Source: Kistimonas asteriae
GTDB lineage: Bacteria; Pseudomonadota; Gammaproteobacteria; Pseudomonadales; Endozoicomonadaceae
Direction: 5' to 3'
Assembly (NCBI RefSeq): GCF_018263925.1
Contig: NZ_JAEVHF010000012.1
Coordinates: 107,733-171,732 of the forward strand
Length of the DNA: 64,000 nucleotides
Shown here: one piece after another, positions 44,010-53,782 of the stretch
How positions within the stretch are numbered: position 1 is the first letter of the stretch
Layout: every line of letters begins with the position of its first letter
Program-made: the position numbers and the translations under genes
The notes under the pieces: model-generated
What the model saw: the letters and a program-made list of their open reading frames with translations, nothing else
Databases searched by the model: none
What the model was told of the DNA's origin: nothing

Positions 44010-45185
44010 ATGAGCAATATGATAAAAATACTCTATGTTACGACAGTAAGCAGCACTATAAATGCCTTTTTAAAGCCACATATACAATACCTTGTTGGGC
44101 AGGGGTATGTTGTGGATATTGCCACTAATGTAACGGATGAAGTTGATGAAGAATTACTTGGGGTGGGAGTTAAGGTTTTTTCTGTTGCATTTCAGAGAAA
44201 TCCAGTGAGCCTAAAGAATTTAGATGCATGTAGGCAAATGAGGATTATTCAGGAAAATGAAAGATATGACATGGTTCATGTTCATACACCGATCGCATCT
44301 TTTGTAACGAGGTATGCGTTAAGAAAAGAAAAGAATCTTAAAGTGTTGTATACGTGTCATGGATTTCATTTTTATAGGGGTGGGCCTTCTATAAGCTGGC
44401 TGCTATTTTATCCTGCTGAGAAGTTGGCGGCAAGATGGACGGATGGTTTAATAACAATAAACTCTGAAGATTATGCTGTTGCCCGTAATTTTAAATTAAG
44501 AGCTGGTGGGAAAATTTGTAAAATTGATGGTGTCGGTATTGAAAAGGAAAAGTATGTCTTGGAGTGTTTTGATAAAAGTGGATATAGGGAAGAATTAGGT
44601 CTTGGCGATGATGATTTTGTTATCTTGGTACTGGCGGAGTTAAATAGGAACAAAAACCATATTCAGTTAATCAGAGCGATGAGCTTGCTCAAGGACCGGT
44701 ATCCAGATATAAAGGCTATATTGGCTGGGGGCGGCCCATTAGAGGCTGAGATCAAAGGTAATATTAAAACGCTTGGACTGGAAAGCAAGGTGATGCTGAT
44801 AGGTTGGCGGCGTGATGTTAAAGAGTTAATTAACTTGTCTGATGTCGTAGGTTTGTTTTCAAAAAGAGAAGGGCTTGGTAAATGTTTGTTAGAGGCTATG
44901 GTTTGTGGGAAATTTATTATGGCTACCAATACCCGGGGTCCAAGGGAGCTTATTAAAGAAGGTGTTAATGGTGTGCTGTTCGATGTTGACGATGTTGAGG
45001 CGACAGTTGAATCCATTGAGAGAGTATATGTTAATAGTCTATTTGACATGGTAAGTGAGGAAGAGATTGTTGAAGTGACTAATAAGTACTTGTTGGAAAA
45101 TGTATTGGCGCAGTTGAGATCTGTTTATGAAGGGTTATGTATAGAAAGTGATATAGACACTCATGATGGAATGTGTCGTAAATAA
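44010..45185 (+). CDS. Family 4 glycosyltransferase
   Basis: Adds a sugar to the lipid-linked repeat unit on the cytoplasmic face. The 391 residues have the GT-B fold. The N-terminal acceptor domain contains ILYVTTVSSTINAFLKPHIQYL and VHVHTPIASFVTRYAL, YTCHGFHFY. The C-terminal GT4 donor domain contains LAELNRNKNHIQLIRAM, GGGPLEAEIK, GWRRDVKELIN and the catalytic EGLGKCLLEAM (variant of ExFGxxxxE). The EpsD/CapM-like group matches best; sugar unknown. Codon use is very AT-rich. The start at ATG 44010 has a weak Shine-Dalgarno sequence; ATG 44019 is possible. Confidence 0.88.
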   Translation: MSNMIKILYVTTVSSTINAFLKPHIQYLVGQGYVVDIATNVTDEVDEELLGVGVKVFSVAFQRNPVSLKNLDACRQMRIIQENERYDMVHVHTPIASFVTRYALRKEKNLKVLYTCHGFHFYRGGPSISWLLFYPAEKLAARWTDGLITINSEDYAVARNFKLRAGGKICKIDGVGIEKEKYVLECFDKSGYREELGLGDDDFVILVLAELNRNKNHIQLIRAMSLLKDRYPDIKAILAGGGPLEAEIKGNIKTLGLESKVMLIGWRRDVKELINLSDVVGLFSKREGLGKCLLEAMVCGKFIMATNTRGPRELIKEGVNGVLFDVDDVEATVESIERVYVNSLFDMVSEEEIVEVTNKYLLENVLAQLRSVYEGLCIESDIDTHDGMCRK

Positions 45186-45293
45186 TAAGCAGGATCTCTG
45201 CGATATGATATCAGGGGAAGGAATAAAATTTCTCATTATTCATTAAATGCTGTGTGCTAGTATTATGATTTCTTTGACAGACGTACTGACTAG

Positions 45294-46438
45294 GGAACCT
45301 GCGATTAAGTCTCCAATAATAAGCTAATCTCCACTCAGCCTTTGCCGGAGATTAGCCATGGACCAACAGCTCAGCTTTTCTGATGCTGAATTCACTCAAA
45401 AGCGTCGCCAGACCCGCAAAGAAATGTTTCTTGCCCGTATACAAACTGATTCCATGGCATCGTCTTGAGGCCATTATTGAGCCTCATTATCCCAAACCCG
45501 GTAATGGGCGTAGACCTTACCCGTTATCCACCATGCTCCGAATACACTGCCTTCAACAATGGTACAGCCTCAGTGATCCGGCCATGGAAGATGCCCTTTA
45601 TGAAATTGCGTCCATGCGATTATTTGCCGGATTATCTCTGGATAAAGCAATTCCAGATCGCACAACCATTATGAACTTTCGACACCTGCTGGAGGCTCAC
45701 AATCTGGCACGGCTATTTTCCCGGACGTAAACCAATGGCCGACAGAGTCTGGTATCGTTTTGAAAGAAGACTCTCTAGTCGATGCCACGATCATCGAAGC
45801 TCCAACATCCACAAAGAATCAGACGGGACAGCGAGATCCCCAAATGCACCAGACCAGAAAGGGTAACCAGTGGTATTTCGGTATGAAGGCGCATATAGGT
45901 GTCGATGCCCGTACAGGTTTTACCCATAGTCTGGCGACAACAGCCGCCAATGAACATGACCTTAATCAAGCCAGTAACTTGTTGCACGGTGATGAACAGT
46001 TTGTCTTTGCCGAGAGGAGCCGAGAAGCGAAAGAGCTCAATAAAGACGCTGTACAGTGGCATATAGCCGAACAACCAGGCAAGTTAAAGAGACTCAGGAA
46101 ACACCCTCGAATCAATAAAGTCATTTTGAAAACGGAATACCTGAAAGCCAGCATCCGAGCCAAGGTGGAACATCACTTCAGAATTATCAAATGCCAGTTT
46201 GGGTTTATCAAAGCCCGTTATCGGGGACTTCAGAAAAATGATGGCAAACTGGCGATGTTATTCGCTCTGGCAAACATGGTTAGACTGGATCAAATGATTC
46301 GGATGCAGGGTTAATGTATCCGAAAGCCGGAAAATCGATTTCAATGGCAAGAAACTGAGTGATTTTCAGGTTGGATAATAGTGAATTAATAACTTTTCAT
46401 TCACTGTGTTTCTTTAACGTTACTTGCTCGCAGGTTCC
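45294..46438. mobile_element. IS5-group insertion sequence, inactive
   Basis: Terminal inverted repeats start GGAACCTGCGA at both ends, close to the IS5 ends (GGAAGGTGCGA). The flanking 4-base duplication CTAG fits the IS5 target pattern YTAR (45290-45293 and 46439-46442). The element is 1145 bp, about 50 bp short of IS5, and carries one broken transposase gene. It sits between the GT4 gene and the initiating transferase gene, within the polysaccharide operon. Confidence 0.93.
45358..46314 (+). pseudogene. IS5-family transposase, frameshifted and deleted
   Basis: Translation in three consecutive frames reconstructs an IS5 (InsH-like) transposase. It starts [20 protein letters not shown] at 45358. 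A frameshift lies near 45440, after which the frame reads [20 protein letters not shown]. Another lies near 45715, after which [16 protein letters not shown] follows. Within the last part, the stretch that normally reads like SADAGYQG is shortened to FAERSREAK, removing the second catalytic Asp region of the DDE triad. The C-terminus ([24 protein letters not shown]) is intact. The protein cannot be functional. Confidence 0.93.
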
Positions 46439-46465
46439 CTAGGTGATTGATATAGAGTGGGAATT

Positions 46466-46474
46466 ACAAGGATG
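46466..46474 (+). promoter_or_regulatory. CsrA-like site overlapping the start of the initiating transferase
   Basis: TTACAAGGATGA around this position matches 10 of 12 bases of the SELEX consensus for CsrA (RUACARGGAUGU), and the ATG inside it is the start codon. AAGG also serves as Shine-Dalgarno sequence, although very close to the ATG. Binding here would block translation. The match is seen; regulation is inference. Confidence 0.45.
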
Positions 46475-47113
46475 AAATATTCTCACAGTAAGCGGTGCTT
46501 CGATTTGTTGGTTTCTCTCTGTGCATCCCTGATTTTATGGCCAATGATTGTTCTTATTGCCTTGGTTGTTCTTATTGGCGATGGGTGGCCTTTGATTTAT
46601 ACGCAGAAGCGAGCAGGTTTCAAAGGAAAAGCGTTTACTTTATATAAGTTTCGTACGATGAAACCTGTTTCCGGTGACGTGGAAGGGGATAATGATGCAC
46701 TTAGGATTACCTCTCTTGGATACTGGCTTCGCCAAACCAGCCTGGATGAATTGCCTCAATTGTGGAACGTGATCAGAGGGGATATGAGTCTTGTCGGTCC
46801 GAGGCCTTTACCGATGACTTATGTTGATCGATATAGCTATGAACAAAAGCAGCGACTGATGGCGATGCCGGGTATCACCGGCTGGGCTCAGATTAATGGA
46901 AGAAATACGTTGTCCTGGAATGAAAAGTTTATATTAGATACTTGGTATGTGAAGCATGTCTCGTTCTGGCTGGATGTGAAGATTCTTTTTTTGACGGTCC
47001 TTAGGGTTATGCAGAGAAAGGGAATTATGCATGACAGTGCAGAACCTGATACCACAATGCCGGAATTTCTTGGTGAAAAAGTACAACCCAATCACAAAAA
47101 TGTGGAGGATTGA
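46472..47113 (+). CDS. Initiating sugar-phosphate transferase (PglC/WcaJ family)
   Basis: Transfers a sugar phosphate from a UDP-sugar to undecaprenyl phosphate at the inner membrane, starting each repeat unit. The 213 residues have one N-terminal membrane helix (about 10-32). The bacterial sugar transferase domain follows: KRAGFKGKAFTLYKFRTMKP, LDELPQLWNVIRGDMSLVGPRPL and GITGWAQINGRNTLSW. It lacks the large N-terminal membrane domain of WcaJ/WbaP, so it resembles the short PglC/EpsL type. It could also start at GTG 46457. Its stop overlaps the next ATG. Confidence 0.92.
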   Translation: MKYSHSKRCFDLLVSLCASLILWPMIVLIALVVLIGDGWPLIYTQKRAGFKGKAFTLYKFRTMKPVSGDVEGDNDALRITSLGYWLRQTSLDELPQLWNVIRGDMSLVGPRPLPMTYVDRYSYEQKQRLMAMPGITGWAQINGRNTLSWNEKFILDTWYVKHVSFWLDVKILFLTVLRVMQRKGIMHDSAEPDTTMPEFLGEKVQPNHKNVED

Positions 47114-48285
47114 TGCCGATTACATCGTGGCCGTCGTTCACTGAAGAGGAAGCCCAGGCTGTATCTAGGGTTCTCTTGTCTAATAAGGTGAATTATTGGA
47201 CTGGGAATGAAATACGTTTATTTGAACAGGAATTCGCGGAATGGACTGGCGTTGAACATGCAGTCGCTTTAGCGAATGGGACATTGGCGCTTGAATTGTC
47301 ATTACTGGCGCTAGGTATAGGTGAGGGTGATGAGGTGATTGTCACTCCGAGGTCATTTGTAGCGTCTGCCAGTTGTATTCTGCGATGTGGCGCTATCCCG
47401 GTTTTTGCCGATGTGGATCCGGATAGTCAGAATATTACAGCAAAGACCATTGAAACGGCTTTGACTGAGCACACAAAGGCGATTATTTGCGTTCATATGG
47501 CCGGTTGGCCCTGTGATATTGATCCGATTCTGTCCCTTGCCCACGCGAGAGGGGTTTTTGTCGTTGAGGATTGTGCCCAAGCCCATGGAGCCCTCTATAA
47601 GGGGCATCCAGTGGGCGGCTTGGGTCATATTGCTGCCTGGTCTTTTTGTCAGGATAAAATCATGACAACAGGAGGCGAAGGCGGCATGGTGACAACGAAC
47701 GATGTCCAACTCGCCAAAGCTGTCTGGTCATTGAAGGAGCACGGCAAGACACCAGAAGCCCTGGAGCCTTGTACCTCCAAAGGTAAAGGGTATCGTTGGT
47801 TACATGACTCTCTGGGGATCAATGGGCGAATGACTGAGATGCAGGCAGCGATTGGGCGTATTCAATTGGGACGTGTTGCTGATTGGGTTGCTAAACGGCA
47901 GGCTAATATGCAATCGATTTCGTCAGTCTGTTCTCGTTTCGCCGCATTACGAATACCTGATATACCTCAAAATATCGAACATGCAGGTTATCGCTTTTAC
48001 CTGTTTGTGGAACCTGAAAAGCTCAAAAAAGGTTGGAGTCGTGATCGTGTTCTGGAAGAAATTAATGCGCTGGGCGTGCCCTGTTTTACAGGGGCATGTC
48101 CTGAGTTGTATCGAGAGGCATTGTTTGAGTCCCAACATTATAAATTAGCTGGACACTTGTATCAGGCAAAAAGGTTAGGTGAAACCAGTCTGGCTTTTCC
48201 CATTCACCCATCAATGTCAACTGAAGATGTTAATAAAATAAAGTTGGCAATTCAGACAGTAATGGATAGTACGGTGATGAGATAG
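47113..48285 (+). CDS. DegT/DnrJ/EryC1-family sugar aminotransferase
   Basis: PLP enzyme that installs an amino group on a nucleotide 4-keto (or 3-keto) sugar. The 390 residues show KVNYWTGNEIRLFEQEFAEW, ALANGTLALELSLLALGIG, FADVDPDSQNIT, VVEDCAQAHGALYKG and the PLP lysine in SFCQDKIMTTGGEGGMV (Lys182). It follows the initiating transferase with TGATG overlap and a GGAGG site. With the 4,6-dehydratase gene at 49737 it probably makes a 4-amino-4,6-dideoxy sugar. The specific product cannot be told from sequence alone. Confidence 0.92.
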   Translation: MPITSWPSFTEEEAQAVSRVLLSNKVNYWTGNEIRLFEQEFAEWTGVEHAVALANGTLALELSLLALGIGEGDEVIVTPRSFVASASCILRCGAIPVFADVDPDSQNITAKTIETALTEHTKAIICVHMAGWPCDIDPILSLAHARGVFVVEDCAQAHGALYKGHPVGGLGHIAAWSFCQDKIMTTGGEGGMVTTNDVQLAKAVWSLKEHGKTPEALEPCTSKGKGYRWLHDSLGINGRMTEMQAAIGRIQLGRVADWVAKRQANMQSISSVCSRFAALRIPDIPQNIEHAGYRFYLFVEPEKLKKGWSRDRVLEEINALGVPCFTGACPELYREALFESQHYKLAGHLYQAKRLGETSLAFPIHPSMSTEDVNKIKLAIQTVMDSTVMR

Positions 48286-48362
48286 TAATAGTTTGGTGCT
48301 TTTTACAGTTAAGTTGTTTTTCTATCGATATTTTAAATATTCTTCAAAAGAACATATTGCAT

Positions 48363-49670
48363 ATGCAGGGCTCTGATAATTTAGGGGGGGATGAAGGTCG
48401 GTTCGCACGAATTGATGAATTGGATCTATTGATAAAAAGAAAAGTGTTGCCTCTAGGTTTGTTTGTTCAGATGACTGGCATGTTGTGGGTTGGTTCTATT
48501 GAATATTATGTCATGCAAACATATATTTTTTGTTTTTTTCCGGGTTTGCTCTCTCTCTGTCTTCATCTTTATCGCTTTGGCGCGCGTTCATGCTTTCGTG
48601 GTCTGACGATAGGAGAAAAACTCCTTTCTTTTCTGTTGTTATGGATAGTGATCAATTCACTTTTTCTGAATGATACGGTCAGTCAAGAAGTTGTATGGGT
48701 GCGTGTGGTTACGGTTTGTCTCTATTTGTATGTTGTAAGAACGGTTATGCTGTATGGTGAAAATAATCATAAATTATTTCTGTTGTCTGCGTGCGTAGCC
48801 ACTTTTTTTGCTCTGGTAACATTAGTTTATCATTATGGAGTATTAGAGCAGCCCATTGGTATCAGGGTTGTTGGTATTGAAGGTTACAGGGTTGGAATCT
48901 TGGATATTGAGGAGTTTGGTTATCTTGTAAGTCCGATTTTAGCCGCGCTATATTATGGTGTGTTTGCCACTATCTTTTGGGTAGGTCTGATTAATGGTTC
49001 ATATAAAAGTAAATGGATGACTTTCATCGCCATTGCGTCTATTTCTGTTATTTTTGCATTTATTCTGTTTTCTGGATCGCGTGGTCCGCTTGTGGCTTTT
49101 GTAGGGATGGCCGTAATGGGACTTTTGCTGCTTAATAGCCCTGGAAAGTCAAAACTGATACTTGTATTACTGGCTTGCGGATGTGCTCTGGTACTTTCTT
49201 TTAATCAAAAAATTGCGACATTGATCAATAATGCATTCATTTATGGATTCAGCGGTCGCTTTACTATATGGGAAACGACTATAGAGTATATTTCCAAGTA
49301 TCCGTTCTTTGGGCATGGCAGTTTTGCAGAATATCCTGGGCCAATCATAGAGGGGCGAATCATGAAGCATCCTCATAGTATGGTACTTGGCCTTTCGTTC
49401 TACTGGGGTATACCTGCTGCAATTCTCTATCTTGCGACAATTGTATGGGGAATGATCACATCATACACTCATAGAGATCAACCACATATGCTAATGGCGG
49501 GATGTATATTGGTATTTGGTTTTATTGGGATGCTGACAGATACGTTTAATATGCTTTCAAGGCCAGGTCTGGAATGGTTGTTGTTTTTTTTTCCAGTTGC
49601 TTTATGTGTTTCTAAAAAAGAAGTTCGTCATGTTTCTAATAATGATAAAAATGAGGATTCCTCATTTTAA
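48363..49670 (+). CDS. O-antigen polymerase/ligase (Wzy/WaaL-like) membrane protein
   Basis: Probably polymerises repeat units in the periplasm (Wzy) or ligates them to lipid A core (WaaL). The 435 residues show about 10-12 membrane segments. The Wzy_C-type motif regions are FSGSRGPLVAFVGM (arginine-containing loop) and FSGRFTIWETTIEYISKYPFFGHGSF followed by KHPHSMVLGLSFYWG (large periplasmic loop with His). As the only such gene in a Wzx-type cluster, a polymerase role is more likely. ATG 48363 is chosen; a TTG at 48357 is possible. Very AT-rich. Confidence 0.85.
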   Translation: MQGSDNLGGDEGRFARIDELDLLIKRKVLPLGLFVQMTGMLWVGSIEYYVMQTYIFCFFPGLLSLCLHLYRFGARSCFRGLTIGEKLLSFLLLWIVINSLFLNDTVSQEVVWVRVVTVCLYLYVVRTVMLYGENNHKLFLLSACVATFFALVTLVYHYGVLEQPIGIRVVGIEGYRVGILDIEEFGYLVSPILAALYYGVFATIFWVGLINGSYKSKWMTFIAIASISVIFAFILFSGSRGPLVAFVGMAVMGLLLLNSPGKSKLILVLLACGCALVLSFNQKIATLINNAFIYGFSGRFTIWETTIEYISKYPFFGHGSFAEYPGPIIEGRIMKHPHSMVLGLSFYWGIPAAILYLATIVWGMITSYTHRDQPHMLMAGCILVFGFIGMLTDTFNMLSRPGLEWLLFFFPVALCVSKKEVRHVSNNDKNEDSSF

Positions 49671-49736
49671 ATTTGATTTTATGCCTAATGGTTAAATTGG
49701 TTTTTGTTTGGTTCAGTCTGTCTTGAATGAGAAAAA

Positions 49737-51758
49737 ATGTTGAGTCAATGGAGTTTAAAAAAAACAACAGTTGAGAGTTTGTCTCGTGATGTGAAGCATG
49801 GTGTTTTTGTATGCCTTGACATTGCTGTGGTTTGGTTTTCTCTCTGGTTGGCACTTTGTATTCGGTTGGGTGATTTTAATCGCGCTAATCCGTTAGGTGA
49901 CGCACAACCTTTATATCTGTTGGCAACATTATCAGCATTAATCGCATTCAGTTATATTGGTGTGTACAAAGCGCTTTTGCGTCATATGGATGTTCATTAC
50001 TTTGTGACCTTATTTAAGGGGGCAGGGTGTATGGTCGTTGTGATGATGTCTTGTTATTATCTACTGAAAATAGCGGTTGTTTTTCCACGTACGGTACCGA
50101 TATTATTCAGTTTGCTTACTTTGGTTATTATGGCAGCGTATCGTTATCTGAGTCGTTCCTGGTTGCTTGGATTAAATACAATTAATCGGTTAACACGCAA
50201 AAAACATCGTTCTACATTATCAAGAAATGTACCGGCGCTTATTTATGGAGCAGGCGCAGCTGGAGTGCAGCTGATGGAAGCCTTACGCTCTGGTGATGAA
50301 TATGATCCTGTGGCATTGCTTGATGACGATGAAGCTTTGCATGGTCGAACGGTTTCCGGTTGTCGAATTTTCAAATCAGACAGTCTGACAGAGGTTCTTG
50401 AGCGCTATGATTGTTGTGATGTGTTTTTGGCTTTACCTTCACTGCCGCGTCATAAGCTGGCTGGCATTGTGGCGGGTATTGAAAAACCTGGGCTGAGAAT
50501 CCAGTCAATTCCGTCGCTGAAAGTGCTGGCTGGTGGCAAGTTCACGATCAATGACGTGCGTGATATTCGCGTGGAAGATGTTCTGGGACGCGATGAAGTC
50601 CCTGCGATCGATTCACTGCTGGAAGAATCCGTTAAAGATAAGGTAGTGATGGTGACTGGTGCGGCGGGCTCTATTGGTTCAGAATTATGCCGCCAGTTAT
50701 TGGCACTCAAGCCCAGGCGATTGATTATGTTTGATCATTCGGAGTATGGGCTTTATGAAACCGGCGAGGTAATGAATGCGTTAAGCGTAAAACTGGACAG
50801 TCGCGGTTTGGTTGTTTCGGTGTTAGGTACCATCACGGACGCCAGGCAGCTCGTTGATGTCATGACAACACATCAGGTCGAAACGGTGTACCATGCTGCA
50901 GCCTACAAGCATGTCCCCATTATTGAAAATAATGTTTTTGAAGCGTTTCGTAATAACGTTTTGGGCACACTGTGTTGTGCTCAGGCAGCTATTATCGCAA
51001 ACGTTCAACGATTCATATTGATTTCATCCGATAAGGCTGTTCGGCCTGCCAACATCATGGGGGCCTCGAAACGGGTTGCGGAAATGGTATTGCAGGCAGT
51101 GAGCAGCCTGAATCTCATCACATTATACTCTGTGAAAATGCCCGCCCACTTTGGGAGTCGTGATGATGTTTTTGATACGACTGTCGTCAATCGAACATCA
51201 TTCACCATGGTTCGGTTTGGCAATGTTCTTGGATCCAGCGGTTCAGTCGTACCGCTGTTTCGTACCCAGATTTGTGCCGGGGGGCCGCTGACGGTCACAC
51301 ATCCTGACATGCATCGTTATTTTATGACGATTCGTGAAGCGGTCGAATTGGTGATACAGGCCGGTGGCATGGATAATTCTGGTGAAGTCTTTGTGCTAGA
51401 CATGGGCGCACCGGTCAACATCACGACTCTTGCCCAGCAAATGGTCAGACTGTCCGGGTTGACGCTAAAAGATGCAGACTATCCTGAGGGGGATATTGAA
51501 ATTGTGCATACGGGGCTGCGACCGGGTGAAAAACTGTATGAAGAATTGCTGATTGGTGATCAGGTTTCTCCGACTCGCCACCCGAAAATCTTCCGTGCGA
51601 ATGAAACGGTTATGAGCTGGTCAGAGGTTACTGCCTTGCTCGATAGGATGTTTGTGGCTTATGAAGAAAAAGACATTGTGCAGTTAAAGGCGCTGTTTAT
51701 GTCGGCTACGCATTGTGCGTTACCTGAATCCGACAAGCTCCCTAATCCCTCGTTATAA
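49737..51758 (+). CDS. Membrane-anchored UDP-HexNAc 4,6-dehydratase (WbpM/PglF family)
   Basis: First enzyme toward dideoxy amino sugars, converting UDP-GlcNAc to the 4-keto-6-deoxy form. The 673 residues have four N-terminal membrane helices (about 20-145). A first Rossmann domain follows (ALIYGAGAAGVQLMEAL). The catalytic extended-SDR domain has VTGAAGSIGSELCRQL, YHAAAYKHVPIIENN, ISSDKAVRPANIMGASKR (catalytic Ser/Asp/Lys region) and VRFGNVLGSSGSVVPLF. The C-terminus GLRPGEKLYEELL is typical. Large WbpM-like enzymes usually lie at the end of O-antigen clusters, as here. Base composition approaches that of the core genes in its second half. Confidence 0.94.
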   Translation: MLSQWSLKKTTVESLSRDVKHGVFVCLDIAVVWFSLWLALCIRLGDFNRANPLGDAQPLYLLATLSALIAFSYIGVYKALLRHMDVHYFVTLFKGAGCMVVVMMSCYYLLKIAVVFPRTVPILFSLLTLVIMAAYRYLSRSWLLGLNTINRLTRKKHRSTLSRNVPALIYGAGAAGVQLMEALRSGDEYDPVALLDDDEALHGRTVSGCRIFKSDSLTEVLERYDCCDVFLALPSLPRHKLAGIVAGIEKPGLRIQSIPSLKVLAGGKFTINDVRDIRVEDVLGRDEVPAIDSLLEESVKDKVVMVTGAAGSIGSELCRQLLALKPRRLIMFDHSEYGLYETGEVMNALSVKLDSRGLVVSVLGTITDARQLVDVMTTHQVETVYHAAAYKHVPIIENNVFEAFRNNVLGTLCCAQAAIIANVQRFILISSDKAVRPANIMGASKRVAEMVLQAVSSLNLITLYSVKMPAHFGSRDDVFDTTVVNRTSFTMVRFGNVLGSSGSVVPLFRTQICAGGPLTVTHPDMHRYFMTIREAVELVIQAGGMDNSGEVFVLDMGAPVNITTLAQQMVRLSGLTLKDADYPEGDIEIVHTGLRPGEKLYEELLIGDQVSPTRHPKIFRANETVMSWSEVTALLDRMFVAYEEKDIVQLKALFMSATHCALPESDKLPNPSL

Positions 51759-51887
51759 TTGAAAGCTTACAGCCATTTCTGACAGCTTATTCGATATTCC
51801 CGCCCTGTTTTCCCATTTTACCCTATCCTGTACTGACCCCTTTCAGTAATCCCCCCCCTTTAATCGAATGACCCAGGGTGTTTATCC

Positions 51888-53099
51888 ATGAGCATGCTGA
51901 TCAGTCTTGCAGGTATTTTGGTGTTAGTTGGTATCGCTTGGCTTTTGTCGTCTGACCGAAAATCCATAAACTGGCGGACGGTAATAGGGGCATTTCTGAT
52001 TCAGGCCTGTTTTGGGGCATTTGTTCTCTATATTCCCTTTGGAAAAGATGTTTTGGGAGGCATATCTTCTGCAGTCCAGCAGGTGATGAATTACGCCAAT
52101 GAGGGTATTACCTTTGTTTTTGGTGATCTCGCGCGTTTTAAAGTAGGGTTTGTTTTCGCGATCAATGTGCTCCCCATGATCATCTTCTTTTCTGCATTGA
52201 TTTCTGTTTTGTACCACTTGGGCGTCATGCAGCGAATTATCCAGTTGATTGGTGGTGCCTTACAGCGCGCATTAGGCACCAGCCGTACGGAGTCCTTATC
52301 TGCGACAGGCAATATTTTTGTAGGGCAAACCGAGGCTCCGCTGCTGGTAAAACCTTACATTGCCACCATGACGCGTTCGGAACTGTTTGCAGTCATGGTC
52401 GGGGGGCTGGCTTCAGTGGCGGGTTCGGTGCTTGCGGGCTATGCCAGCCTGGGTGTCGAGCTGAAATACTTGATTGCAGCGAGTTTTATGGCGGCGCCCG
52501 GCGGTTTGTTGATGGCTAAGGTCATTTGTCCGGAAACCTCGCAGGCCAATGACACGGTCACAGAGTTGAGTCGGGAGGATCATGCCAATCTTCTTGATGC
52601 AGCCGCAACCGGCGCTTCATCCGGTATGCGTCTGGCCGTGAATGTTGGAGCGATGCTACTGGCTTTTATTGCCTTGATTGCTTTGCTGAACGGCATCATT
52701 GGCAGTATTGGAGACCTGTTTGGGTTTGAGGATCTGAGCCTGCAGGAAATCCTTGGATATCTCTTTTCCCCCATTGCTTTTATTATCGGTATTCCCTGGG
52801 ATGAAGCCATCATGGCCGGCAGTATGATTGGTCAGAAGGTCATCGTGAATGAGTTTGTCGCTTATGTTGATTTCATCAATATGCGAGATGTGTTGTCGGC
52901 ACACAGTCAGGCCATTATTACCTTTGCCCTGTGTGGTTTTGCCAACCTGTCGTCGATTGCCATATTGCTGGGTGGGCTCGGTGTATTGGCGCCGAGTCGA
53001 CGTCATGATATTGCGTCTATGGGGCTGAAGGCGGTCATTGCAGGTACGCTGTCTAACCTGATGAGTGCGGCGATTGCCGGTTTTTTTCTTTCGCTGTGA
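51888..53099 (+). CDS. Concentrative nucleoside transporter (NupC/CNT family)
   Basis: Symports nucleosides with Na+ or H+. The 403 residues have the CNT N-terminal helices ([22 protein letters not shown]), the [14 protein letters not shown] motif (helical hairpin HP1), [58 protein letters not shown] (HP2 and TM7 with the EFVAY motif) and [15 protein letters not shown]. It is the first gene after the polysaccharide locus, 129 bases from it. Together with udk it supports nucleoside salvage. Confidence 0.94.
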   Translation: MSMLISLAGILVLVGIAWLLSSDRKSINWRTVIGAFLIQACFGAFVLYIPFGKDVLGGISSAVQQVMNYANEGITFVFGDLARFKVGFVFAINVLPMIIFFSALISVLYHLGVMQRIIQLIGGALQRALGTSRTESLSATGNIFVGQTEAPLLVKPYIATMTRSELFAVMVGGLASVAGSVLAGYASLGVELKYLIAASFMAAPGGLLMAKVICPETSQANDTVTELSREDHANLLDAAATGASSGMRLAVNVGAMLLAFIALIALLNGIIGSIGDLFGFEDLSLQEILGYLFSPIAFIIGIPWDEAIMAGSMIGQKVIVNEFVAYVDFINMRDVLSAHSQAIITFALCGFANLSSIAILLGGLGVLAPSRRHDIASMGLKAVIAGTLSNLMSAAIAGFFLSL

Positions 53100-53221
53100 G
53101 CCTCCGCCAGCCATTGCTTTGATGTTTCGGCAGTTGAGTAGCTTAAAGCCGTCATAGTAGACTGGTAGCAGCAACAGCATTAAATCCAATAATAATGAGC
53201 CATATCCCGGATGGATAGCCA

Positions 53222-53779
53222 ATGCGATGTAAAGGGATTGTTTTTGTTTTTATCATCGTTGCATCGCTTATTGGGTACCAGTCGGCGTATGCAGCCAAAC
53301 CACCCAAAGGGTATCAGTGGGAATCCTGCGAACTTGTCACGTGCTCTTTTCTTGTGCCTGATGGATGGGAGTTTGAACGGTTAGAGAGCAATAATACCGT
53401 ACGGTTTGTGATTACGAAAAGGCGGCATAAGCAGCCACTCGCTCCTCGGGTACGGGTCAATGTGTTGCAGCAGGCAGAGTCCCGTACCGGCATTTCTGCT
53501 GAAAGGCATCTCGACCTTTTCATGAAAGATTTATACAAGTCATCCCGCGTGCTGGAAACCTGGCAGCGAAAAGGGGGGGCTTTTAAAAGTGTGGCAGCAA
53601 CCGCTATCCATTATACCAATGCCAACAATCCAACCCAGCAGTTCAATCTGCTGATCGCCAATGTGGTGACAGGCACATTATATGTCATGAGTTTTGAGGC
53701 AGTGCCGGAATTCTGGGATCAGGAATGGATTATTGTTGAACAGATATTCGAACAGTTGCGGCTGGATGAGCGCGTTTGA
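53222..53779 (+). CDS. Secreted protein of unknown function
   Basis: The 185-residue product has an N-terminal signal peptide (KGIVFVFIIVASLIGYQSAYA, cleavage about residue 24). The mature part starts with KPPKGYQWESCELVTCSFLVPDGWEF, containing two Cys that may form a disulfide, followed by alternating strands and a C-terminal helix (EFWDQEWIIVEQIFEQLRL). The pattern of a GW strand, an I-TK strand and a late helix resembles the PsbP-like fold, but I cannot confirm this. It ends only three bases from the convergent gltS gene. Confidence 0.7.
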   Translation: MRCKGIVFVFIIVASLIGYQSAYAAKPPKGYQWESCELVTCSFLVPDGWEFERLESNNTVRFVITKRRHKQPLAPRVRVNVLQQAESRTGISAERHLDLFMKDLYKSSRVLETWQRKGGAFKSVAATAIHYTNANNPTQQFNLLIANVVTGTLYVMSFEAVPEFWDQEWIIVEQIFEQLRLDERV

Positions 53780-53782
53780 AGT

